Below are positions 1 to 5,063 of a stretch of 7,216 nucleotides of DNA, in pieces. Position numbers and translations under genes: made by a program. Source of the stretch: Oceanospirillales bacterium (GTDB lineage: Bacteria > Pseudomonadota > Gammaproteobacteria > Xanthomonadales > SZUA-36). The stretch covers positions 1 to 7,216 of the forward strand of contig QIKG01000238.1 of assembly GCA_003232965.1 (NCBI GenBank), in the 5' to 3' direction. Below the pieces are notes generated by a model that did not search any database, had not been told where the DNA came from, and was given only the letters and a program-made list of their open reading frames with translations. Position 1 is the stretch's first letter. Each line of letters opens with the position of its first letter.

Positions 1-240
1 GCCGGTTTCAGGGCCATAGAAAGCCAGTTGGAAAATAGTCCATTCAGCGGGCTTTGCTGTTATGGCGATGCCCCGGGATATGCAGATGCCTGCTTGATTC
101 CACAAATGTACAATGCCGAACGATTCGCTTGCGACCTCCAGGAGTTTCCACGAATCAGGACAATCACTGAATATTGTCGTAAACTTCCTGCATTCCTGAA
201 CGCACTACCGGAAAATCAGCCGGACGCGATAACATCCTAA
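1..240 (+). CDS. maiA: Maleylacetoacetate isomerase, C-terminal part (5' truncated by window)
   Basis: The frame is open from base 1 and ends at TAA 238-240, giving 79 residues. They match the end of the glutathione-S-transferase-like (zeta class) maleylacetoacetate isomerase: a Y-G-D-x-P-x-Y-A-D-A-C-L-I-P-Q segment (family form HGD-P-TLADVCLVPQ), then Y-N-A-E-R-F, and a tail ending P-E-N-Q-P-D-A, which is highly typical of MaiA. The family enzyme is a cytosolic, glutathione-dependent cis-trans isomerase turning maleylacetoacetate into fumarylacetoacetate in tyrosine/homogentisate breakdown. The family is about 210-215 residues, so roughly 130 N-terminal residues, including the glutathione-binding thioredoxin fold, lie upstream of the window. 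The TTG at 28 is not the start because homologous sequence continues upstream of it. A fumarylacetoacetase gene would be expected just upstream, but that cannot be seen. Confidence 0.88.
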   Translation, partial: AGFRAIESQLENSPFSGLCCYGDAPGYADACLIPQMYNAERFACDLQEFPRIRTITEYCRKLPAFLNALPENQPDAITS

Positions 241-246
241 GGCCTG

Positions 247-277
247 AATCTAAGCAATGAGTAAATCTGAGCAATGA
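247..277 (+). repeat. Imperfect 14-bp direct repeat at the DUF4398 gene start, with a 6-codon mini-ORF
   Basis: Bases 247-260 (AATCTAAGCAATGA) recur at 264-277 (AATCTGAGCAATGA) with one mismatch and a period of 17. The second copy carries the start codon of the DUF4398 gene (ATG 274-276). The first copy carries another ATG (257-259) that opens a six-codon ORF, M-S-K-S-E-Q. Its TGA (275-277) overlaps the next start in an ATGA arrangement. No good Shine-Dalgarno sequence lies directly before ATG 274, so the gene could be translated by coupling to the mini-ORF. That role is inference; the repeat itself is directly visible. Confidence 0.45.
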
Positions 278-666
278 ATAATTATCTTTTCAAGATTACC
301 GTCATAATTTGCCTAAGCGTATTGCTCAGCGCATGCGTAAGCACTCCTCAACCTCAACCGCGTGCATTTGCAACGGCTGAGGCGGTGATTAAGCAGGCTG
401 AAAAAATTGGCGCTGGAGAATATGCACCTACGGAGTTAACCCACGCAAAGGAACGCCTCGCCCAGGCACGGGCAGCGTCTGAAGCCTCGGGCTTAAGTAA
501 ATCTCCGAATGCTAATTTTTTAATCGAACAGGCAGAAATAAATGCAGAACTTGCCATTGCCCGTTCACAGTTGGCAAAAACCCGCGATAGGGTGAGCCAG
601 AAACGCAAAGATAACGCCAAGTTATTGGAATCATTACAACAGACCTATGCGGGGGAGTTTGAATAA
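274..666 (+). CDS. Small DUF4398-domain lipoprotein
   Basis: This encodes 130 residues. A lipoprotein signal peptide is clear: basic/polar N-terminus, hydrophobic segment 8-20, and lipobox L-S-A-C with the lipidated Cys at 21, so the protein should be membrane-anchored on the periplasmic side. Residues about 30-120 form an Ala/Glu/Lys/Arg-rich helical region with A-x-x-x-I-x-x-A-E and Y-A-P-x-E-L-x-x-A-x-x-x-L patterns, the hallmark of DUF4398. Such proteins often sit beside OmpA-family proteins and have no assigned enzymatic activity. The gene overlaps the next one by a single base (TAATG at 664-668), and the next protein carries the same type of domain, so the two are probably co-translated and may interact. 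Start ATG 274 is chosen because it gives the complete signal peptide, although the upstream Shine-Dalgarno match is poor. Confidence 0.85.
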   Translation: MNNYLFKITVIICLSVLLSACVSTPQPQPRAFATAEAVIKQAEKIGAGEYAPTELTHAKERLAQARAASEASGLSKSPNANFLIEQAEINAELAIARSQLAKTRDRVSQKRKDNAKLLESLQQTYAGEFE

Positions 667-1823
667 TGCCTGCCCGCACTCATCTTTTTAGAAACATTTT
701 ATTGCTGGGTTTAATGGCAGGGTTAACTGCCTGCGCTACTGTTCCCCAGCAGAATCTGGCGCTGGAACGCTTGCGCGGCTCGCTGGATACACTCAAATCA
801 GATCCGGAACTCGGTAAATATGCACCTCTTTCGCTTGGAGATGCCGAGCGAGCTTTGCGGGAAGCCGAGCAACCGGGACAAAATCAAGATCGCCACGATC
901 ATCTGCTGTATATGGCAGATCGTCGCATTCGCATTGCCCGTGCACTGGCGGAGCGTGAGCGTTTGGCGGCTGATTATTTAGCACTGGATGACGAACAAAA
1001 TAAAATGTTACTCAAAGCACAAACGCTGGAAGCAGGCAGTGCCCGACGAGAAGCAGAGCGCACCCGGATGATGCATGCGGCGATGGCGGAAGAGTCGGAA
1101 TATAACAGTCAGCTGGCGGCAGCCGCTGAAGTTTCCCGTCAGCAGGCAGACAGTTTTGCTGAGAATGCCCGTGCAGAAGCCAAAGCTGCACGCAATTTGG
1201 CTGATGCCCAAGCTGTGCAAGTAGAACTGGCACGCCAGGAAGCCAAGCTCGCCGGCCAACAAAATGAAACCCTGCAACGGCAATTAGCAAATATGCAGCT
1301 TCGCCATACGGAATCCGGTGTTGTAGTTACCCTCGGTGATGTACTGTTCAAATCCGGCCATAGTCAGCTAAAAACATCAGCAATGGAAAACCTGGATGAA
1401 GTTATCGAGCTTCTGCAAAGTGAGCCGGATAAGAAAATCCGAATTGAAGGGCATACCGATTCAGTCGGTTCAGCGGCAGCGAATATTAAACTTTCGACTG
1501 ACCGCGCTAACGCTGTGCGGGACGCTCTAGTTGGCCGCGGAGTATCAGCAAAACGTTTAACGACTTTGGGCTTGGGCGAAGATTTTCCAATCGACAGCAA
1601 CGATACAGACCAAGGGCGCAGCAACAACCGCCGGGTTGATGTGATTTTGCTGGATAAAATAAAGAACCACTTCAGCCTGCTGGATTTAAGCAGAACCTCA
1701 ACCAGAGTTGTACGAAAGCCCAGGGAGACCCCGGCTCAGAGGCCGGGACGACAACCAGATGAAAATAACCATTTCAACACCACCTGCGCCAGTTCTTCAC
1801 CACAATCCTCTTGGATAAAGTGA
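666..1823 (+). CDS. DUF4398/OmpA-family peptidoglycan-associated lipoprotein with aberrant C-terminal extension
   Basis: This encodes 385 residues. The signal peptide has lipobox L-T-A-C with Cys at 23. Residues about 28-105 form a DUF4398 region (Y-A-P-L-S-L-G-D-A-E-R-A-L). Residues about 105-215 are a long Ala/Glu/Gln-rich helix, probably coiled coil, and about 218-328 form an OmpA-like domain. That domain shows L-F-K-S-G-H near 227-232, E-G-H-T-D-S-V-G at 261-268, S-T-D-R-A at 277-281 (Asp265 and Arg280 are the expected diaminopimelate-binding pair) and R-S-N-N-R-R-V-D-V-I at 318-327. The likely role is to tether outer membrane to peptidoglycan. A good ribosome site, GGGGGAG at 651-657, lies 8 bases before the ATG. 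Family members normally stop just after the N-R-R-V motif. Here about 54 extra low-complexity residues follow Lys331 and run over the end of the convergent dehalogenase gene. Removing one A from the run at 1656-1659 would create a TAA right after Lys331, so stop loss by a one-base insertion is suspected. Confidence 0.88.
   Translation: MPARTHLFRNILLLGLMAGLTACATVPQQNLALERLRGSLDTLKSDPELGKYAPLSLGDAERALREAEQPGQNQDRHDHLLYMADRRIRIARALAERERLAADYLALDDEQNKMLLKAQTLEAGSARREAERTRMMHAAMAEESEYNSQLAAAAEVSRQQADSFAENARAEAKAARNLADAQAVQVELARQEAKLAGQQNETLQRQLANMQLRHTESGVVVTLGDVLFKSGHSQLKTSAMENLDEVIELLQSEPDKKIRIEGHTDSVGSAAANIKLSTDRANAVRDALVGRGVSAKRLTTLGLGEDFPIDSNDTDQGRSNNRRVDVILLDKIKNHFSLLDLSRTSTRVVRKPRETPAQRPGRQPDENNHFNTTCASSSPQSSWIK
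1730..1747. repeat. GC-rich hairpin at the convergent gene junction
   Basis: CCCGGC (1730-1735) and GCCGGG (1742-1747) are perfect complements around a 6-base loop. The loop holds the dehalogenase stop codon, which reads TCA on the plus strand at 1736-1738. No T tract follows on either strand, so this is not a standard intrinsic terminator, although a stem between two converging genes could slow or help end transcription. Confidence 0.4.
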
Positions 1824-2641
1824 CCGCCATTTATTAAAGTGGTGTGGGGCTGTCCCTTACAACCGGGGATAAGCTTTTGAATAATAGGTGCAGCAGCACC
1901 AGTGATAGGGTCGCTGTGTTTTTCAAATGCCATTAGAACTTTCCAGGCATCACGGTTGGCCTGGCTTTCCGGGTTATCGGGTGTGGCTGGAACGAGGGTT
2001 GGAAACTGCCTGGCACCCTCTTTGAATGACTCATCCGGGAAGGGTGCGTCATAGGCCGCAATTTCTGCCTCGCTGAGTCCCGCAACTGTGCCCTTTTGTA
2101 CAATTTGACCTGCTGGAAAAACAGGCACTTCTCGAGAAAACTTTTGCCAATTGGTAAAAGCTTCACCGGGGCTATGGTCGCCAGTGGGTAACATGGTGTT
2201 GGTGGTGACTACCCGTGCAAAGCGTTCGGGTTCATCGGCAATCAGGCGTAAGCCGAGTAGGCCACCCCAGTCCTGACAAATCAGGACAATGTTTGTCAAA
2301 TCTATCGCCCGTAGCCAGTCCTGTAGCCATGCCAAATGCCGGGCATAAGTGTAGTCGCTGCGTTTTGCCGGTTTGTCGGATTTACCAAAGCCCGGCAAGT
2401 CTGGTACTAACACCCGGTAGCCGGAGTCAACGAAGGGCGCCACCATTTTTCGATACAGAAAACTCCATGAGGGCTCGCCATGCAGCATCAACACGGCTTG
2501 CGCGGCCGGATCACCTTCGTCCACATAATGAATTCTGATCGCGGTATCATCCGCACGGTCGTTTATCGTTAGGTAGTTTGCTTTGAAGGGGTAGTCCGGT
2601 AGGTTGTCAAAGCGATCATCTGGAGTGCGTAAAATTTGCAT
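1736..2641 (-). CDS. Haloalkane dehalogenase, DhlA-like (HLD-I type alpha/beta hydrolase)
   Basis: This encodes 301 residues, about the usual length for the HLD-I group. The family hydrolyses carbon-halogen bonds to give an alcohol and halide, without cofactor, in the cytosol. Visible motifs are H-G-E-P-S-W-S at 54-60 (Glu56 region, oxyanion hole), D-L-P-G-F-G-K-S-D-K-P at 81-91, and the nucleophile elbow C-Q-D-W-G-G with Asp124 and halide-binding Trp125. Trp165 in F-T-N-W is the second halide-binding Trp candidate. S-D-P-I-T-G around Asp244 supplies the acid, and G-G-H-F-I-Q-E-D with His274 the base. All the catalytic positions expected for a working enzyme are present. Ribosome site AGAGG (plus-strand 2649-2653) lies 7 bases before the ATG. 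The gene stands alone, convergent with the OmpA-family gene and overlapping its extended tail by 88 bp. The natural halogenated substrate cannot be read from the sequence, and related hydrolases such as epoxide hydrolases are less likely because of the Gln-Asp-Trp elbow. Confidence 0.92.
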   Translation of the reverse strand: MQILRTPDDRFDNLPDYPFKANYLTINDRADDTAIRIHYVDEGDPAAQAVLMLHGEPSWSFLYRKMVAPFVDSGYRVLVPDLPGFGKSDKPAKRSDYTYARHLAWLQDWLRAIDLTNIVLICQDWGGLLGLRLIADEPERFARVVTTNTMLPTGDHSPGEAFTNWQKFSREVPVFPAGQIVQKGTVAGLSEAEIAAYDAPFPDESFKEGARQFPTLVPATPDNPESQANRDAWKVLMAFEKHSDPITGAAAPIIQKLIPGCKGQPHTTLINGGHFIQEDCGEELAQVVLKWLFSSGCRPGL

Positions 2642-2892
2642 AATTCAACCTCTGAAATAACGTTTAAAAACCCGTCCCAATACTCTCGGCGGGATGAGAA
2701 AACAAAAAATAGCCCTTCTGCTGCCACCTATGAGGGTAATTGATTTTCATGGAAAAGCATAGAGATAATGTGCTGGGGTGATGCGCCTGCCCAGTGAATA
2801 TCCACTGACCAGGGCTCAAGAGGCTCTTTTTATCTTAGCTGGCTTTTGATAACTATTAAAATGAAAAATAGAGAAGGAAGAGGGTATTGGCT

Positions 2893-3038
2893 ATGAATGA
2901 CAACAACAAAAAAGCATCAACACCATTGTTTTTGGTGATTTTTTGACCGGTATCGCCATCATCCGCGAGGTTGAAGATTCACGCCCAGATGACAAGTTGG
3001 ATATTGATACAAGCCGCTCCCATGTCGTTGTTGCGTGA
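2893..3038 (+). pseudogene. Broken small ORF, unrecognised, about 48 codons if repaired
   Basis: A strong ribosome site, AAGAGGG at 2878-2884, lies 8 bases before ATG 2893. That frame gives only 17 residues (Met-Asn-Asp-Asn-Asn-Lys-Lys...) and stops at TGA 2944-2946. The frame one base back is open from 2901 to TGA 3036-3038 and contains an ordinary-looking protein stretch including L-T-G-I-A-I-I-R-E-V-E-D-S-R-P. One added base in either the A6 run (2908-2913) or the T6 run (2939-2944) would join the two into a peptide of about 48 residues. It could be a decayed gene, a sequencing slip in a homopolymer, or less likely programmed slippage. A weak CACCA/TGGTG stem (2921-2925/2933-2937) before the T6 run also looks like a poor terminator, so a 17-residue ORF with its own terminator is another reading. 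I do not recognise the family. Confidence 0.35.
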
Positions 3039-3055
3039 AGTTTTAATTATTACGC

Positions 3056-3073
3056 GTGGGTATAAATGCCCAC
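3056..3073. repeat. Hairpin of 7 bp with a TAAA loop
   Basis: GTGGGTA (3056-3062) pairs with TGCCCAC (3067-3073), including one G-T wobble, around the loop TAAA. It lies 17 bases after the stop of the broken small ORF. No T tract follows on the plus strand, so a terminator role is not supported. It may be an RNA-stabilising stem or chance. Confidence 0.35.
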
Positions 3074-3105
3074 TCTGCGCTCAACCGAGATCCTCTCAAA
3101 TGCAC

Positions 3106-3134
3106 TTGAAGTCTTGATCAATTTGGAGTAATGT
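3106..3134 (+). promoter_or_regulatory. Possible weak sigma-70 promoter for a short terminated transcript
   Basis: TTGAAG (3106-3111) and TAATGT (3129-3134) are separated by 17 bases, the ideal spacing. The -35 match is four of six and the -10 match only three of six. It would produce a transcript of about 145 bases ending at the strong terminator 3255-3286. The placement is suggestive but the boxes are weak, so this is a low-confidence guess. Confidence 0.2.
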
Positions 3135-3180
3135 TATTCACAGGATATGAAGATTATTAGTATTAACAGAAAGGTTTTCA

Positions 3181-3195
3181 GCGTATGAAATACGC
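3181..3195. repeat. Short hairpin at the start of a 23-codon micro-ORF
   Basis: GCGTAT (3181-3186) and ATACGC (3190-3195) form a perfect 6-bp stem with a GAA loop. The stem contains the ATG (3185-3187) of a 23-codon ORF running to TAA 3254-3256, which overlaps the first bases of the terminator stem. A weak AAGG ribosome-site match lies about 11 bases upstream. A hairpin over a start codon can limit translation, but there is no independent evidence that this micro-ORF is real. Confidence 0.3.
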
Positions 3196-3254
3196 AGGGT
3201 ACAATCAGGTAGTGATTATCTGTGGCTGTGTCTTTATCCGGAATGAGCATATCT

Positions 3255-3286
3255 AAAACCGCACAGTTCGCTGTTGCGGTTTTTTT
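3255..3286 (+). terminator. Strong Rho-independent terminator with TTCG loop
   Basis: AAAACCGC (3255-3262) pairs with GCGGTTTT (3276-3283) and ACAG (3263-3266) with CTGT (3271-3274). There is one bulged T at 3275, a TTCG tetraloop at 3267-3270, and a run of seven T ending at 3286. It is a textbook plus-strand terminator. No intact plus-strand gene lies just upstream, so it must end either a short RNA, the broken small ORF transcript, or a micro-ORF message. It also insulates the DUF465 gene that starts 37 bases later. Confidence 0.9.
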
Positions 3287-3323
3287 ATGGCTGTAATTAA
3301 TTGATAAAAAACAGGAGACGAAT

Positions 3324-3527
3324 ATGTTTGAAAACCGTCAGGATCAATTGAAATCTTTACTCAACGAAAACATCGAATTTAGCAGAGTTTACAAACAGCA
3401 TCAAAAGCTTGAGCGGCAGGTGGCTGATGTGGATTCAAATAGAAGGCCCGTTGATGAAGTCGCGTTACATCAAATGAAAAAAGAAAAGCTGCAGTGCAAA
3501 GACCATCTTGAACGAATGATGAGTTAA
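3324..3527 (+). CDS. DUF465 (YdcH-like) small protein
   Basis: This encodes 67 residues. The pattern F-x-x-x-x-x-x-L-x-x-L-L-x-E-N-x-E-F-x-x-x-Y-x-x-H-Q-x-L-x-x-x-V, followed by a second helix ending L-H-Q-M-K-K-E-K-L-x-C-K-D-H-L-E-R-M, is the DUF465 signature: a short antiparallel helical hairpin with a conserved K-K-E-K-L-x-x-K-D turn. Members are small cytosolic proteins of unknown biochemical role. Ribosome site AGGAGA (3313-3318) lies 5 bases before the ATG. The gene is flanked by two strong terminators, so it appears to be a single-gene transcript whose promoter must lie in the AT-rich leader between 3287 and 3312 or be fed by read-through. Confidence 0.88.
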   Translation: MFENRQDQLKSLLNENIEFSRVYKQHQKLERQVADVDSNRRPVDEVALHQMKKEKLQCKDHLERMMS

Positions 3528-3552
3528 TCACTACCACCCAACAAAATTCTTT

Positions 3553-3558
3553 TATAAT
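3553..3558 (+). promoter_or_regulatory. Consensus TATAAT -10 box just upstream of the terminator hairpin
   Basis: A perfect TATAAT occurs at 3553-3558, but no convincing -35 box is seen 16-18 bases upstream (the region reads around ACTACC). If used, transcription would begin at about 3565, inside the left arm of the 17-bp hairpin, giving a leader that starts with a terminator in front of the cystathionine beta-synthase gene. The box may equally be chance in AT-rich sequence. Confidence 0.25.
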
Positions 3559-3562
3559 CTAA

Positions 3563-3607
3563 TGTGACGAACCTGGGGTAGCGACCCTAGGTTCGTCGCA
3601 TTTTTTT
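3563..3607 (+). terminator. Very strong Rho-independent terminator, 17-bp stem
   Basis: Bases 3563-3579 pair along their full length with 3584-3600: 17 pairs, two of them G-T wobbles, around an AGCG loop, followed directly by seven T (3601-3607). It begins 35 bases after the DUF465 stop and is most simply that gene's terminator. It also lies just 24 bases before the ATG of the cystathionine beta-synthase gene, leaving almost no space for a promoter after it. It may therefore act as an attenuator in that gene's leader. Confidence 0.93.
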
Positions 3608-3631
3608 CATTTTTCGGAAATAAAATAAATT

Positions 3632-5035
3632 ATGGCGGTATATAACAATATCCTTGAGTTAATCGGGGAAACGCCCATTGTGCGGGTAAACCACTTCGAT
3701 ACGGGGCTTTGTGAGCTCTATATTAAACTTGAGTTACAAAATCCTGGTGGTTCGGTCAAAGACCGTATCGGTTTGAAATTAATTGAAGATGCTGAAGCCC
3801 GCGGTGACTTACGCACGGGAATGACAATTGTTGAAGGTACTGCCGGTAACACCGGTTTAGCCTTAGCATTGGTAGCAGCCCAGAAAGGTTATCGTTTGTT
3901 GCTGGTGATTCCGGACAAGATGAGCCATGAAAAAATCGCAGTGCTCAAAGCCATGGGTGCGGAAGTGGTGATGACTCGCTCGGATGTCGCCCGTGGTCAC
4001 CCAGCGTATTATTTGGATTTAGGCCGCAGCTTGGCGGAAGAGATTAACGCTAAGGTAGGCGAAAATGACGATGCTAAAGGAGCCTGGTTTGTAAACCAGT
4101 TCTCCAATCCGTCAAATCCTGCCGCGCATGAGCAAAGTACTGGCCCGGAAATTTGGCGGCAAATGGATGCCGATCTCGATGCGATTGTGCTGGGTGCCGG
4201 TTCAAGCGGGACGCTGGCGGGAATATCAGCATGGGCTGCCGCACACGCCCCTGATCTGGAATTAATTTTAGCTGACCCTGAAGGTTCAATTCTTACTGAG
4301 TATATTAATACCGGTAGTTATCAAGACAAATCAGCTTCTTGGAAAGTGGAAGGTATCGGCGAGGATTTTCTGCCGGATATTTCCGATTTTAGCCGGGTTG
4401 AGAAGGCTTTCGCGATTAGTGATACAGAAAGCTTTCATACTGTCAGGCAATTACTGCACAACGAGGGTATTATGGCCGGTTCTTCAACTGGCACACTACT
4501 GGCTGCCGCGCTGAGATACTGTCGCGAACAAACGGTTCCTAAAAAAGTCCTAACCTTAGCTGCCGATACCGGTAACCGTTATTTAAGCAAAGTCTACAAT
4601 GACCGCTGGATGCGCGAACAAGGATTAATGGAAAGCCCTCATTTTGGCGACTTGCGCGATCTTATCGCCCGGCCCTGGGATGAAAATGAAACGGTGGTTG
4701 TCGGGCCTGATGAACCGCTGGCCAATGCTTTTGGGCGCATGCGTTTGTATGATGTTTCCCAGTTACCAGTGATGGAAGGTAGCCGACTGGTCGGTTTAAT
4801 TACCGATGAGGACATGCTAAATGCCATTCATAACGGAAAACTAGCATTCACCGATCCGGTTGCAGCTGCAATGGTCAAGGACCTGCTCACGGTCTCACTG
4901 CACGATGACTGGCATGCATTGGCAAAACCTTTAGCGGCAGGCGTGGTGGTTGTGGTGAAAGACAATGACCGCTTTGTTGGTCTAATTACTCGAATTGACT
5001 TCCTTGGCTGGCTATCAAAAAACCCTACTAAATAG
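3632..5035 (+). CDS. cbs: Cystathionine beta-synthase (PLP-dependent) with C-terminal CBS-domain pair
   Basis: This encodes 467 residues. The cytosolic PLP enzyme (fold type II) condenses homocysteine and serine to cystathionine, the first step of reverse transsulfuration. Visible features are N-P-G-G-S-V-K-D-R at 37-45 with PLP Lys43, T-A-G-N-T-G at 70-75, Q-F-S-N-P-S-N-P at 156-163, the phosphate loop G-A-G-S-S-G-T at 188-194, E-G-I-G-E-D-F-L-P at 240-248, G-S-S-T-G at 283-287 and D-T-G-N-R-Y-L-S-K at 312-320. Residues about 341-467 form two CBS motifs (L-P-V-x-E-G-S-R-L-V-G-L-I-T-D-E-D near 378-394, and D-R-F-V-G-L-I-T-R-I-D near 446-456), a regulatory module that may bind an adenosyl ligand. 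The heme-binding N-terminus of animal enzymes is absent. Cysteine synthase is the main alternative, but the CBS pair and the following gene favour cystathionine synthesis. The ribosome site is weak (GGAA about 12 bases upstream), and the start is set by the family N-terminus. Confidence 0.93.
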   Translation: MAVYNNILELIGETPIVRVNHFDTGLCELYIKLELQNPGGSVKDRIGLKLIEDAEARGDLRTGMTIVEGTAGNTGLALALVAAQKGYRLLLVIPDKMSHEKIAVLKAMGAEVVMTRSDVARGHPAYYLDLGRSLAEEINAKVGENDDAKGAWFVNQFSNPSNPAAHEQSTGPEIWRQMDADLDAIVLGAGSSGTLAGISAWAAAHAPDLELILADPEGSILTEYINTGSYQDKSASWKVEGIGEDFLPDISDFSRVEKAFAISDTESFHTVRQLLHNEGIMAGSSTGTLLAAALRYCREQTVPKKVLTLAADTGNRYLSKVYNDRWMREQGLMESPHFGDLRDLIARPWDENETVVVGPDEPLANAFGRMRLYDVSQLPVMEGSRLVGLITDEDMLNAIHNGKLAFTDPVAAAMVKDLLTVSLHDDWHALAKPLAAGVVVVVKDNDRFVGLITRIDFLGWLSKNPTK

Positions 5036-5063
5036 TACTGAAATTACGCAACAGGAACGCACC

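Larger units (their letters stand above)
2642..3323. other. 682-bp region without an intact gene
   Basis: The 2642-2870 part holds the dehalogenase ribosome site at its left edge and otherwise only weak secondary structure; I see no convincing gene there on either strand. The 2871-3038 part holds a small, frame-broken ORF with a good ribosome site. Bases 3056-3073 form a hairpin. The 3100-3286 part holds a possible promoter, a short hairpin, a 23-codon micro-ORF and a strong intrinsic terminator. Bases 3287-3323 are the AT-rich leader and ribosome site of the DUF465 gene. The right half is therefore more structured than plain spacer and may encode a small RNA. Confidence 0.6.

Noticed and set aside
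354..620. Minus-strand open frame opposite the DUF4398 gene
   Set aside because: It is antisense to a clear lipoprotein gene, has Ala/Ser/Arg-rich composition typical of a shadow frame, and shows no ribosome site or family motif.
1008..1351. Three overlapping minus-strand open frames opposite the OmpA-family gene
   Set aside because: They arise from the biased codon use of the Ala/Glu/Gln-rich helix on the plus strand and match nothing recognisable.
2215..2538. Plus-strand 107-codon frame inside the haloalkane dehalogenase
   Set aside because: It lies fully antisense to a gene with a complete catalytic motif set, and its translation has no recognisable domain.
2800..2850. Possible terminator near the GGCTC repeat and T5 run
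   Set aside because: The two GGCTC copies are direct, not inverted, and the remaining AAGA/TCTT pairing is only four bp with a 3-base loop.
3528..3631. SAM riboswitch or MetJ operator upstream of the transsulfuration genes
   Set aside because: The leader is too short for a SAM riboswitch, the structure is a plain terminator stem, and no AGACGTCT-like tandem boxes are present.
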